From contig SXON01000110.1 in NCBI GenBank assembly GCA_005778355.1, positions 1 through 32,708 on the forward strand: a DNA stretch of 32,708 nt. Direction: 5' to 3'. Each line of letters starts with the position of its first letter. Position 1 is the first letter of the stretch. A model generated the notes under the pieces. The model was not told the origin of the DNA. It did no database searches and was given only the letters and a program-made list of their open reading frames with translations. The position numbers were made by a program, and so were the translations under genes. Of the stretch, positions 1 to 7,948 are shown in pieces. The DNA comes from Pseudomonadota bacterium. GTDB taxonomy: Bacteria; Myxococcota_A; UBA796; SXON01.

Positions 1-60
1 CCTCTCGCGCCGATGGTACTGCAGCCTCACAGCTGTGGGAGAGTAGGTAGCTGCCGGCCT
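1..60 (+). rRNA. rrf: 5S ribosomal RNA, 3' part (5' end outside window)
   Basis: The first 60 bases match the 3' half of bacterial 5S rRNA: CGCCGATGGTACTG, then a short helix, then GGGAGAGTAGGTAGCTGCCGG, with the same spacing as in the E. coli molecule. The 3' end is placed near base 60 by analogy with the E. coli CUGCCAGGCAU end and could be off by a few bases. It is probably the last gene of an rRNA operon, because a terminator follows within 35 bases. Confidence 0.9.
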
Positions 61-94
61 CCACAACACCCCGCGTCCCCGCGACGCCCGGTGG

Positions 95-140
95 ACCGCC
101 CCCGTCGAGCACTCGAGGCTCCGGGGGCGGTCGTATTTTT
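95..140 (+). terminator. Rho-independent terminator of the rRNA operon
   Basis: A perfect 10-bp stem (ACCGCCCCCG at 95-104 pairing with CGGGGGCGGT at 122-131) with a 17-base loop is followed by CGTATTTTT. It lies just downstream of the 5S rRNA and should end rRNA transcription before the comM gene. Confidence 0.88.
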
Positions 141-281
141 GGCTCTGCAGAGTCGTAAGTGCAATGCGTTTGAGTTCTGTCGCTCCCTTGACGTCGGGAG
201 GCGTTCTTGATTCGACGTGCTGGTGACGGACGTCCGTCGCCCAACGCCCACGCTCACCACGTGATTTCAGCTACTTAGCGC

Positions 282-296
282 TGGCACAGGACTGGC
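282..296 (+). promoter_or_regulatory. Sigma-54-like promoter element before comM
   Basis: TGGCAC at 282-287, five bases, then TGGC at 293-296 resembles the sigma-54 consensus TGGCAC-N5-TTGC with one mismatch in the -12 half. The invariant GG and GC are kept at the correct 10-base separation. Transcription would start near 308, just before the GGAGGCGAG ribosome-binding site at 311-319 and the GTG start at 324. TGGCAC is also directly repeated (282 and 293), so chance similarity is possible. The rest of 141-281 shows no clear sigma-70 promoter. Confidence 0.4.
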
Positions 297-323
297 ACTC
301 CGCTCCGAGCGGAGGCGAGAGCC

Positions 324-1865
324 GTGGTTGACGTCAACAATCGGTACCGCGTGGGCGGCACCGTGCATGGTGCGGTGCTCTGCGGCGTGGAGGCGGTCCG
401 CGTAGAGGTCGAGGTCGACCTACTCCGGCGGCTGCCGTGCGTGGTCATCGTCGGGTTGCCCTCGCCCAGCGTGCGGGAGTCGGCGGAGCGTGTGCGATCG
501 GCGATTCAGGGCGCTGGGCTCGAGTTTCCGCGCAGTCGGGTGGTGATCAGCATGGCGCCGGCCGACCTGCGCAAGGAGGGCACGGGCTTCGACCTCCCGG
601 TCGCCATTGGCATCCTCGCCGCGCACGGCATCATCCGCGCGGAGGCGGCCTCCCGATGGCTCCTCGCCGGAGAGCTCGCGCTTTCTGGACTCCTGCGCCC
701 AGTGCGCGGGGCGCTCGCCATGGCCTGCCTGGCGCGGGAGCACCAGATGGCCGGCATCATCGTGCCGGAGGAGAACGGTGCCGAGGCGGCTCTGGTGCCG
801 GGACTCCAGGTGCGTGTGGCTCGTACGCTCCTCGACGTCGTGCAGCACCTCAACGGCGAGGTCGAGTTGCCCACGCCTGCCGATGAAGAGCGCCTGCCCG
901 AGGCGCCTCCGCTCGACTTGAGAGACGTGCGAGATCAGCCCATCGCCCGATTCGCGCTCGAGGTCGCTGCGGCGGGCGGCCACAACCTCCTGATGGAGGG
1001 CCCTCCTGGCTGCGGGAAGACCATGCTCGCCGCGCGCTTGCCCGGGATCCTTCCGCCCCTTTCGCAGGAAGAAGCCCTCGAGTGCACCCGTATTCATTCG
1101 GTCGCGGGGCTGCGGACCGAGGGGCAGGGCATCATCGCCTCCCGGCCGTTTCGGGCCCCACACCATTCGGTCTCCACCGCAGGATTGCTCGGGGGCGCGG
1201 ACCTGCGACCGGGCGAGGCCTCCCTGGCCCACCACGGCGTCCTCTTTCTCGACGAGTTCCCAGAGTTTCGCCGAGACATCCGGGAGGGCCTCCGTGGACC
1301 GCTCGAAGACCGGCGGATCGTGCTCACCCGCGCCTCGGGGACGGTCACCTTCCCGGCGGGCTTTTCCCTCGTGGCGGCGGCGAATCGGTGCCTCTGCGGA
1401 TACTTCGGTCACCCACGCCAGGCGTGTCGCTGTTCGCCCCCTGAGCGACAGCGCTACCGCAATCGCCTCTCCGGTCCGATTCTCGACCGGATCGACTGCC
1501 GATTGCTCCTGTCGCCGGTCGGGGCGGAAGTGCAATTCGACGGCGGCGAGGGCGAGGGCTCGGCCGCTGTTCGGGCCCGCGTGGTGGCCGCCCGGGCGCG
1601 GCAGTATGCCCGAAACGGGCCGGGAGTGAACAACGCGGCCCTCCCCGCCGACCAGCTCGCAGGCCGGGTGCTCGCGAGCCCGGCGGCGCTCTCGGCGCTG
1701 GTCGACCACGTTGATCGCACGGGCACGAGTGCTCGTGCCGCCAAGCGAGTTCTCCGGGTGGCGCGCACCATCGCTGACATCGAGGGCGCCGTTGCCGTGG
1801 AGCCTGAACACCTGGGCGCCGCTCTCCAACTGCGCGTGGATGCGCTCGCCGAGGAGGCGCCATGA
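324..1865 (+). CDS. comM: YifB/ComM family Mg-chelatase-like AAA+ ATPase
   Basis: This 513-residue protein has the full ComM/YifB architecture and the usual length. An N-terminal ChlI-like domain (about residues 15-150) precedes an AAA+ module with Walker A GPPGCGKT near residue 226 and Walker B LFLDEF near residue 305. A Cys cluster typical of the family ([15 protein letters not shown], near 356-370) and the C-terminal Mg-chelatase helical domain follow. Family members studied in naturally transformable bacteria are hexameric branch-migration helicases that help integrate single-stranded DNA. The GTG start is supported by GGAGGCGAG a few bases upstream. The last four bases overlap the next gene, and recA follows, which fits a recombination role. 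Whether this organism is transformable cannot be judged from the window. Confidence 0.93.
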   Translation: MVDVNNRYRVGGTVHGAVLCGVEAVRVEVEVDLLRRLPCVVIVGLPSPSVRESAERVRSAIQGAGLEFPRSRVVISMAPADLRKEGTGFDLPVAIGILAAHGIIRAEAASRWLLAGELALSGLLRPVRGALAMACLAREHQMAGIIVPEENGAEAALVPGLQVRVARTLLDVVQHLNGEVELPTPADEERLPEAPPLDLRDVRDQPIARFALEVAAAGGHNLLMEGPPGCGKTMLAARLPGILPPLSQEEALECTRIHSVAGLRTEGQGIIASRPFRAPHHSVSTAGLLGGADLRPGEASLAHHGVLFLDEFPEFRRDIREGLRGPLEDRRIVLTRASGTVTFPAGFSLVAAANRCLCGYFGHPRQACRCSPPERQRYRNRLSGPILDRIDCRLLLSPVGAEVQFDGGEGEGSAAVRARVVAARARQYARNGPGVNNAALPADQLAGRVLASPAALSALVDHVDRTGTSARAAKRVLRVARTIADIEGAVAVEPEHLGAALQLRVDALAEEAP

Positions 1866-2125
1866 CCGCCGCTTGCGAGAGCGCCATGGTGGAGCTGGTC
1901 GTCGACCGTATCGAGGATGGCGTGGCCGCCGTCGAGGTGCCCGGCGGTCTGGTCGTCGATGTCCTCGCGACGGTGCTCCCCGCGCCCCTGCACGAGGGCG
2001 ACCGCCTTCGGGTGTGCGTGGTCGAGGCCCCTCGCAACTTCTCCAGCTCGCGGGGGGCCCTTGGGCGCCTGGTGCGGGCGGAGTGTGTCACAAACCCAAA
2101 GGAGTCAACGTGTCTGAAGAAATGA
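1862..2125 (+). CDS. Small DUF3006-like protein between comM and recA
   Basis: This 87-residue protein is read through an ATGA overlap with comM and has a strong ribosome-binding site (GAGGAGG at 1851-1857). Its core, [17 protein letters not shown] followed by a hydrophobic strand and LHEGDRLRV, resembles the small all-beta DUF3006 domain (VDRIEDGxAVLxV ... EGDxLxV). That family has no established function. The last 16 bases overlap the start of recA, so translation of the two genes may be coupled. ATG 1886 is an alternative start that keeps the whole domain. The family call rests on a short motif and is moderately sure. Confidence 0.7.
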   Translation: MTAACESAMVELVVDRIEDGVAAVEVPGGLVVDVLATVLPAPLHEGDRLRVCVVEAPRNFSSSRGALGRLVRAECVTNPKESTCLKK

Positions 2126-3123
2126 TGAACAAGAAAGCCGCCTTGCTGGCCGCGATGGCCGGAATTGAAAAGACCTTCGGAAAGGGGGCCGTCATGCGAT
2201 TGGACGGCCCTGCGGAGGCGGTGGAGGTGATCCCTACCGGCAGCATCGGGCTCGACCTCGCGCTCGGCGTGGGCGGCTACCCGCGTGGTCGCATCGTGGA
2301 AATCTACGGCCCGGAGGCAAGCGGCAAGACCACGCTCACCCTGCACGCCATGGCCGAGGTGCAGCGACTCGGCGGCACGGCCGCCTTCATCGACGCCGAG
2401 CACGCGCTTGATCCCACCTACGCTCGCCGCCTCGGGGTGCGCCTCCCTGAGCTCGTGGTGTCGCAACCCGACAACGGCGAGCAGGCCCTCGACATCGTGG
2501 AGGCCTTCGTGCGCTCGTCGGCGGTCGACCTGGTGGTGGTCGACTCGGTGGCCGCGCTCGTCCCGCAGGTGGAGCTCGAGGGCGAGATGAGCGACGCGCA
2601 GGTGGGAGTGCAGGCGCGGATGATGTCGAAGGCGATGCGGAAGCTCACCGGCATGGCCTCGCGCAGCAAGACCACGGTGATCTTCATCAACCAGGTGCGC
2701 CAGAAGATCGGGGTCAGCTTCGGCCCGAGCGAGGTGACGACCGGTGGCAACGCGCTGAAATACTACGCCTCGGTGCGCATCGACGTTCGGCGCATCGGCC
2801 AGGTGAAGGCGGGCGAGGAGGTGTCCGGCAATCGCACGCGGGTGAAGATCGTCAAAAACAAGCTCGCGCCTCCCTTCCGCAGCGTGGAGTTCGACCTGCT
2901 CTTCGGCAAGGGCATCAACAACACCGCCGAGCTGCTCGACCTCGCCGAGTCGCAGGGGGTCGTGTCGAAGGCAGGGGCCTGGTTCTCGCTCGGCGACACC
3001 AAGCTCGGCTGCGGTCGCGAGAAGGCGATGGAGACGATCGACGGCAGCCCGGAGATCGCCGCGCGCCTGCGCACGCTCATCCGTCCTGATCGGATCGAGC
3101 TGTCGCCGCCCGCCGAGGCCTAG
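2110..3123 (+). CDS. recA: Recombinase RecA
   Basis: RecA forms ATP-dependent filaments on single-stranded DNA, carries out strand exchange, and promotes LexA self-cleavage where LexA exists. The 337-residue protein has Walker [10 protein letters not shown] at residues 67-75, Walker [13 protein letters not shown], the L1 region with [20 protein letters not shown], and the L2 region [21 protein letters not shown], which differs from the common FGNPETTTGG. The C-terminal tail is shorter than in E. coli. The GTG start at 2110 is set by AAAGGAG at 2098-2104. The start overlaps the upstream small gene, so no dedicated promoter or SOS box fits immediately before recA. Its stop lies two bases from that of the convergent dihydroorotase gene. 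Confidence 0.97.
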   Translation: MSEEMMNKKAALLAAMAGIEKTFGKGAVMRLDGPAEAVEVIPTGSIGLDLALGVGGYPRGRIVEIYGPEASGKTTLTLHAMAEVQRLGGTAAFIDAEHALDPTYARRLGVRLPELVVSQPDNGEQALDIVEAFVRSSAVDLVVVDSVAALVPQVELEGEMSDAQVGVQARMMSKAMRKLTGMASRSKTTVIFINQVRQKIGVSFGPSEVTTGGNALKYYASVRIDVRRIGQVKAGEEVSGNRTRVKIVKNKLAPPFRSVEFDLLFGKGINNTAELLDLAESQGVVSKAGAWFSLGDTKLGCGREKAMETIDGSPEIAARLRTLIRPDRIELSPPAEA

Positions 3124-3125
3124 GT

Positions 3126-4445
3126 TTAGCTACGCGTGGGCGTCACGAGGCGCCCGCGCCTTGCCTCGTCGACGATGGAGCCCGACTCGGCCACCAGGCG
3201 GCCCCCGGCGTACACGCGCTCCGGCTTGGGCGCGACCTTCTGGCCGACGAAGGGACTCCAGCCCACCCGAGACAACACCTGGGCCGCGGTGAAACGCACC
3301 AGCTCCTTCTCCGCGAACACCAGGATGTCGGCGTCGAAGCCCACGTCCAAGTGGCCCTTGTCAGTGAAGCCGAAGATGCGCGCCGGATTCTCGGCGCACA
3401 GTTGCACCACCCGTTCCAGGCCGACGCGCCCCTGCTTCACCGCGCCTACGAGCAACGGGAAGATGGTCTCGACGCCGGGCATTCCCGACGGCGCCTGGGC
3501 GTAGTCCAACGCCTTTTCTTCGCGCGTGTGGGGCGCGTGGTCGCTGCCGACGGTGTCGATGAGGCCACGCTTGAGCGCCGCCCACATGGCGCGGCGCTCC
3601 ACCTCCGGCCGGATCGGCGGGTTGACCTTGCCGAAGTTGCCAAGGTCGTTCTCGGTGGAGAGCCAGAGGTGGTGGGGTGACACCTCGGTGGTGATCGGGA
3701 GAGCACCCCGGACGGGCTCGAGGACTTCGAACTCCGCCGACGTCGACACGTGACACACATGCACTGGGCGCGGGTAGGCGCGGGTGAGCTCCACCAGCCG
3801 CGCCACCGCAGCGCGAGCCGCGTCGGCCGGGCGGCTGTCGTGGTGCGTCGGCGGCGTGCGGCCGGCCCAGACCTCGCGGTACCTCTCGAGCACCCGCTCG
3901 TCTTCGGCGTGGACGCCCATGAGCGCCCGCGTTTGTTCGAAGAATCGCACGAGCGTGGCGTCGTCGACCAGGAGGGGGCCCGTCGAGGCGCCCATGAAGA
4001 CCTTGATGCCGCAAGCCAGGGGGGCGTCGCCCTCGGCGAGTGCCCGGGCCTCGTCGACATTGCTGGCCGCCGCGCCCACCCAGATGCCGAAATCCGCGAG
4101 CGAACGTGCCTCGGCCAACGCGCGCTTCTCGGCGAAGTCGCCGCGCGTGAGGGTGGGGGGCCGGGTGTTCGGCATGTCGCACACGGTCGTGACCCCGCCT
4201 GACACAGCCGCGCGCGAACCGCTGTGCCAGTCTTCCTTTGCCGGGTGGCCCGGGTCGCGGAAGTGCACGTGGGTGTCGATGAAGCCCGGGACAACGAAGC
4301 GACCGATCGCCGAGATCTTCTGCCGCGCCGGGCCGGCGGGTCGCGACCCGATATACACGATTTTTCCATCCTCGACGCAGATGTCGGCTACGCGCCGACC
4401 CTTGCCGCTGATGAGCGTGCCGTCTTCGATGACCAGATCGTACAC
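3126..4445 (-). CDS. pyrC: Dihydroorotase (class I)
   Basis: It interconverts carbamoyl-aspartate and dihydroorotate in pyrimidine synthesis. With the GTG start at 4445 the protein has 439 residues. It shows the amidohydrolase metal site: HVH at 59-61 in DTHVHFRDPG, the lysine that is carbamylated (K148 in GIKVFMG), H179, H232 in CHVS, and D302 in SDHAPH. DMPNTRP and NPPIRP favour dihydroorotase over allantoinase. The open frame extends to 4712, but the extra N-terminus is Arg/Pro-rich, unlike the family, and overlaps the divergent gene. The family usually begins with a YDLxIxxG strand, matched at 4445. TTG at 4469 is a second choice. No other pyrimidine gene is adjacent. Confidence 0.93.
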   Translation of the reverse strand: MYDLVIEDGTLISGKGRRVADICVEDGKIVYIGSRPAGPARQKISAIGRFVVPGFIDTHVHFRDPGHPAKEDWHSGSRAAVSGGVTTVCDMPNTRPPTLTRGDFAEKRALAEARSLADFGIWVGAAASNVDEARALAEGDAPLACGIKVFMGASTGPLLVDDATLVRFFEQTRALMGVHAEDERVLERYREVWAGRTPPTHHDSRPADAARAAVARLVELTRAYPRPVHVCHVSTSAEFEVLEPVRGALPITTEVSPHHLWLSTENDLGNFGKVNPPIRPEVERRAMWAALKRGLIDTVGSDHAPHTREEKALDYAQAPSGMPGVETIFPLLVGAVKQGRVGLERVVQLCAENPARIFGFTDKGHLDVGFDADILVFAEKELVRFTAAQVLSRVGWSPFVGQKVAPKPERVYAGGRLVAESGSIVDEARRGRLVTPTRS

Positions 4446-4513
4446 CGAGGATCCCGTCGCGACCGGCAAGGTAACCGATCTGCAAGGCGCGGGCGCGATA
4501 AGGCGCGCGGCCG

Positions 4514-5302
4514 ATGATCGACCGCGTACTCTTGTTGGCCGGCCCCCCTTTCGGCCTGGCCCTATTCCGAGGGGTGGAGGCTCGCTTGCGGGCGCTGGCG
4601 CCTGGGCTTGCCGTCGAGTGCGACGCCGTTCCTTGCGCCGAGCACCCCCCCTTCGCGCCCGAGGCCGCGGGGGCACTCGTCTTCGCGCACGGGCTGGCCA
4701 TTCCGGCGGCACTGCGCTCCGGGGCCGCTGCGCTCATCCTGTCGAATGGGCCGATTAGCCGCCTTGACCCTGTAACACGGTCACTAGCTGCGCTCGGTCC
4801 CGCGCTCTCCGCGTGCCTGTTCCCCGCGATCGCGCTCCGTTGGCTCCGCTCCTCGGCTGGGCTCCGCCGGGCCGTGGCCAACCCCTACGCGATGGACCAC
4901 GACACGGTTGCCGCGCTCTGCGGGCCGCCGATCGCCAGCGCCGAGGGTCGTCGCCACGTCGCGGCCTACCTGCGCTGGCTGCCGAGCGCCGTGCCCGGGC
5001 CTGTCGCCGAGTGCCCGACCTGGGCGCTCTGGGGCGACGAGGACGGGCTATACCCTACCTCTGAGGCGGATGTCTTCGATGCGCAGGGCGAGGGTGGTCG
5101 AGTGGCCTGGCTCCCGGGTGGGCGCTTCGTGCACCCCGAGGAGCTCCCCTGGGCGGTGGCCGACGCGATCCTCGCCCGGGCGAGGGCGCTTGGTGTGCGT
5201 GGCGCCGGTGGTGCGCCCGCGACAGGGGTGTCGCGATCGGGCTGGGGCAGCCCCAGTTCCAGCGAGCTGGCGCGTGGAAAAAGTGTGGACAAAGATGTGT
5301 AA
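4514..5302 (+). CDS. Degenerate alpha/beta-hydrolase-like protein
   Basis: This 262-residue protein is divergent from pyrC with 68 bases between them. The layout suggests an alpha/beta-hydrolase fold: an early LLLAGPPFG strand-turn, a central GALVFAHGLAIPAAL where the nucleophile elbow would be, a late strand WALWGDEDGLYP carrying a plausible acid residue, and RFVHPEEL with a plausible histidine. The GxSxG nucleophile motif is not visible; the corresponding site reads AHGLA. It may therefore be non-catalytic, or the fold call may be wrong. The last 35 residues are Gly/Ser-rich and probably disordered. The ATG at 4514 has only a weak upstream AAGG. The substrate is unknown. Confidence 0.6.
   Translation: MIDRVLLLAGPPFGLALFRGVEARLRALAPGLAVECDAVPCAEHPPFAPEAAGALVFAHGLAIPAALRSGAAALILSNGPISRLDPVTRSLAALGPALSACLFPAIALRWLRSSAGLRRAVANPYAMDHDTVAALCGPPIASAEGRRHVAAYLRWLPSAVPGPVAECPTWALWGDEDGLYPTSEADVFDAQGEGGRVAWLPGGRFVHPEELPWAVADAILARARALGVRGAGGAPATGVSRSGWGSPSSSELARGKSVDKDV
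5284..5292 (-). promoter_or_regulatory. DnaA-box-like 9-mer (TTGTCCACA on the minus strand)
   Basis: TGTGGACAA on the plus strand is the exact complement of TTGTCCACA, the DnaA-box form used in high-GC bacteria. It lies in the last codons of the hydrolase-like gene, about 30 bases before the sigma-54 promoter at 5323. A single box is weak evidence; an identical box lies before mraZ at 17921-17929. Confidence 0.3.
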
Positions 5303-5322
5303 TATTCGAGTGGCCACCCACG

Positions 5323-5338
5323 TGGCACGCGACTTGCT
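5323..5338 (+). promoter_or_regulatory. Sigma-54 (RpoN) promoter, full consensus
   Basis: TGGCACGCGACTTGCT matches the sigma-54 consensus TGGCACG-N4-TTGCW at every defined position, with -24 GG at 5324-5325 and -12 GC at 5336-5337. It lies in the only intergenic space before the flavoprotein operon. Transcription would start near 5350, giving a leader of about 106 bases. Sigma-54 promoters need an enhancer-binding ATPase; its binding site was not identified and might lie inside the upstream gene. Confidence 0.8.
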
Positions 5339-5403
5339 TCTCCCGTTGCTCGGAGACGCTGTTGCTGGCAGCGGGCAGGCTCACCCCCGTCCGCCCCGCC
5401 GCT

Positions 5404-5435
5404 GGGGGCGCCTGGCATGGAGGCCGGGCGCCCCC
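5404..5435 (+). promoter_or_regulatory. Leader hairpin before the flavoprotein gene
   Basis: GGGGGCGCC at 5404-5412 pairs perfectly with GGCGCCCCC at 5427-5435 around a 14-base loop. The hairpin ends 20 bases before the ATG and 9 bases before the GGAG ribosome-binding site at 5445-5448. There is no following T run, so it is not an ordinary terminator. It could affect translation or message stability. Confidence 0.5.
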
Positions 5436-5455
5436 GCCCCCGGCGGAGCGCGACC

Positions 5456-7390
5456 ATGAGCGGTCTCGACCTCGAGGCGCTGGCTCGGCGGGTGGAAATC
5501 GACCAATCCGTGGTGGAACGGATGGCGCACGCGCGCGACCTCTGGCCCCGATCCACGCTCTCGTTGGTGCAGGGCACGATCCCGCCGATCCCGGAGATCG
5601 TCGCCTTCCCCGCCCACGAGGAAGAAGTGCGGGCCGCACTCGACTGGGCGGTAGTGAACCGCGTGGCGGTGGTCCCCTGGGGTGCGGGCAGCGGGGTCTG
5701 CGGCGCGGCCGCCGGCATGGCGGGCTCGCTGGTGCTCGACATGAAGCGCATGGCCCGAGTCGGCGAGGTCGACGCGGCGACGGCAACGGTGCGCGTCCAA
5801 CCCGGGGTTCTTGGCCAGCACTTCGAGGATGCCCTGGAGCGCCAGGGCTGGGCCTCGCGCCACAGCCCCTCGTCGATCTGGTGCTCCACTGTGGGCGGGT
5901 GGGCCGCCTCGCGGTCCGCCGGGCAGTTCTCCAGCCGCTACGGCAAGTTTGACGACATGGTGGCGGCCACCCGCGTGGTGGCCCCGGCGCGCACCTACCG
6001 CACCGGCCTCTGGTGCGAGGACGTCGACCTGCACCCCTGGGTTCTCGGCAGCGAGGGCGCGCTCGGCGTCATTACCGAGTTGCTGGTGCGCGTGGTCCCG
6101 GTGCCGGAGGCGCGGTGGCTGCGCGGCTATCGTTTCCCCTCGGCGGCCTCGGCGTGGACGGCCATGCGGGAGATCATGCAAGCCGAGCTGCACCCGTGCG
6201 TGCTGCGCCTCTACGACGCCGTCGACACCCGCGTGGGCGGTCGAGGCAAGGGGGCGCGCCAGTCGGGCGGCGTGCTCAAGGGGCTCACCGGGCTCGTCAC
6301 CGGCGAGATGAGCCTGCGGCTCCCCTTGTCCCTGCCGCGCCTGCTCAACGCTCTCGCTCGATGGGGGGGCCACGAGTGCGTGCTGGTGGCTGGCTGGGAG
6401 GGCGACCCGCGAGTCGTTGATATCCTGTCGCGACACGGCCACGAGATCTTGACGCGGGAGGGCGTCGACCTCGGCGCTGAGCCAGGCGAGCACTGGTACG
6501 CCCACCGTCACGACGTCTCCTACAAGCTGTCGCCGATCTTCTCGCGGGGTGCCTTCGCCGACACCATGGAGGTCGCCTGCACCTGGTCGCGCCTGCCCGA
6601 CCTCGACCGGGCCGTCCGCGCCGCGCTCGGCGAGGAGTGCTTCGTCATGGCGCACTATTCCCACGTCTACCGGGAAGGATGCAGTATCTACTTCACCTTT
6701 GCGGGCGTGGGGAGCCTCGACGTGTACGACCGCACCTGGGCGAGGGCCCTCGCGGCCGCGGCCTCGGTGCGGGGCACGGTCGCCCACCATCACGGCGTGG
6801 GACAAGCCAAGATGGAGGCCTGCGCGCGTGAGATGGCGGGGATGAGCGCGACCTTTCACGAGCTCAAGCGCGACCTCGACCCTCTCGACATCCTCATTCC
6901 CGGGCGACTCTTCCCCGAGATCGACATGCCGAATCCGACCGCCCCGTCCCTCGGGATCGATCCGGTGTCTCAGGTAGCCACCCTCTCGGCCCAAGCGGAC
7001 GCGACCGAGCGCGACGCGGCCCTGGCCCGGGAGGGCTGGGCGCTGCGCTACCCGACCCAGCTGCCCCTGTCGCGCAGTCTCCATGGGCCTCGGCCCCCGT
7101 GGGACGCGCGCATCCTCGGGGCGAGCGTCTTGTCTCAGGGTGGACGACGCACCGTTTTCGTCGACGTCCCGCGCTCGGGCGCCGGGCCCGATCCTCGGGG
7201 TAGCTTCCCCGCCCGGGACTACGAGACGGTGACCGTCCCGCTCGTGCGCCTGTCTGACACGGCGCTCACGGTCGACAGCCTGGCCAACGACGTGCGCCCC
7301 GCTCGGCGCGTCGGCAGCGGCTGGGAGATCCGCGGTCCCGCCGCGCCGGAACTCGCGAAGCTGTGCCTGCCGCCCGAGGCCGCCTCGTGA
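5456..7390 (+). CDS. FAD-binding alkyldihydroxyacetonephosphate-synthase-like protein
   Basis: This 644-residue protein belongs to the VAO/PCMH flavoprotein superfamily. The FAD domain (about 40-220) has PWGAGSGVCG near residue 74 and STVGGWAASRSAGQ near 144, then YGKFDDMV and LGSEGALGVITE. These closely resemble the FSTVGGWxSTRASG and MGSEGTLGVITE segments of eukaryotic alkyl-DHAP synthase, which makes the ether bond of ether lipids. The C-terminal catalytic domain has HYSHVYREGCSIYFTFA and HHHGVG at 444-449, the AGPS-type histidine run. The family normally ends near residue 488; here about 156 further residues of unknown nature follow. The ATG at 5456 is chosen for its GGAG site. It overlaps an Fe-S protein gene, which is more typical of redox dehydrogenases such as glycolate oxidase, so the reaction remains open. 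Confidence 0.82.
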   Translation: MSGLDLEALARRVEIDQSVVERMAHARDLWPRSTLSLVQGTIPPIPEIVAFPAHEEEVRAALDWAVVNRVAVVPWGAGSGVCGAAAGMAGSLVLDMKRMARVGEVDAATATVRVQPGVLGQHFEDALERQGWASRHSPSSIWCSTVGGWAASRSAGQFSSRYGKFDDMVAATRVVAPARTYRTGLWCEDVDLHPWVLGSEGALGVITELLVRVVPVPEARWLRGYRFPSAASAWTAMREIMQAELHPCVLRLYDAVDTRVGGRGKGARQSGGVLKGLTGLVTGEMSLRLPLSLPRLLNALARWGGHECVLVAGWEGDPRVVDILSRHGHEILTREGVDLGAEPGEHWYAHRHDVSYKLSPIFSRGAFADTMEVACTWSRLPDLDRAVRAALGEECFVMAHYSHVYREGCSIYFTFAGVGSLDVYDRTWARALAAAASVRGTVAHHHGVGQAKMEACAREMAGMSATFHELKRDLDPLDILIPGRLFPEIDMPNPTAPSLGIDPVSQVATLSAQADATERDAALAREGWALRYPTQLPLSRSLHGPRPPWDARILGASVLSQGGRRTVFVDVPRSGAGPDPRGSFPARDYETVTVPLVRLSDTALTVDSLANDVRPARRVGSGWEIRGPAAPELAKLCLPPEAAS

Positions 7391-7938
7391 CGCCCTCGCT
7401 CGACACCTGTGCCTACTGCCCGCGCCTCTGCCGCCACGTGTGCCCTGTCGCTGGCGCCACGGCGCGCGAGTCGGCCACCCCGACCGCCATGGCGAGCGTC
7501 GCGCGCCTGTTCCACCTCGGCAAGCTCGACGCGGTTACCGCGCTGGCGGGTACCGCCCTGTGCGATGGATGTGGCGCCTGCGAACGTCACTGCCACCATC
7601 ACGTGCCCTTCCCTTCCCTGTTGCGAGAGTTCCGGGCAGAGCTCGGCGCCCCTGCCCCCGAGGGATCGGGCATCGTGCTGGGGACTGGTCTCCCGGCCGA
7701 CCTGCCCCGCTTCCGCACCTGCGCTGAGGGTGCCAACGGCGACGACGGCGCGCTGGCCTGCTGCGGGCAACGCGACGGCTTTGCCGAGGCCCAGCCTGAG
7801 GCGGCACGCATGATGGCCGAGGCGGTGACACGCCACTTCGAGGGCCAGCGCTTCACCTGTGCCAGCGCGTCGTGCGCGCGATGGCTCGCCCGGCATGGCG
7901 CAGACGTCGTCGCGCCGGCGGACACACCACGCCCGTAG
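7387..7938 (+). CDS. Small 4Fe-4S / CCG-motif protein, partner of the flavoprotein
   Basis: The gene begins with a GTG that overlaps the stop of the flavoprotein gene (GTGA). The 183-residue protein has two Cys clusters, C8-x2-C11-x3-C15-x3-C19-P and C59-x2-C62-x2-C65-x3-C69, suited to two Fe-S clusters. A later CCG segment (C125-C126) and CASASC (C158, C162) resemble one half of the CCG domain of GlcF, GlpC and HdrB type proteins. It is much shorter than GlcF (about 400 residues). It probably takes electrons from the adjacent FAD protein and passes them to a membrane or soluble acceptor. No membrane segment is seen. Confidence 0.8.
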   Translation: MTPSLDTCAYCPRLCRHVCPVAGATARESATPTAMASVARLFHLGKLDAVTALAGTALCDGCGACERHCHHHVPFPSLLREFRAELGAPAPEGSGIVLGTGLPADLPRFRTCAEGANGDDGALACCGQRDGFAEAQPEAARMMAEAVTRHFEGQRFTCASASCARWLARHGADVVAPADTPRP

Positions 7939-7948
7939 GGGGTTCAAG

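Noticed and set aside
4446..4712. N-terminal extension of dihydroorotase up to 4712
   Set aside because: The extra sequence is Arg/Pro-rich, unlike the family, and overlaps the divergent gene; the conserved N-terminal strand begins at 4445.
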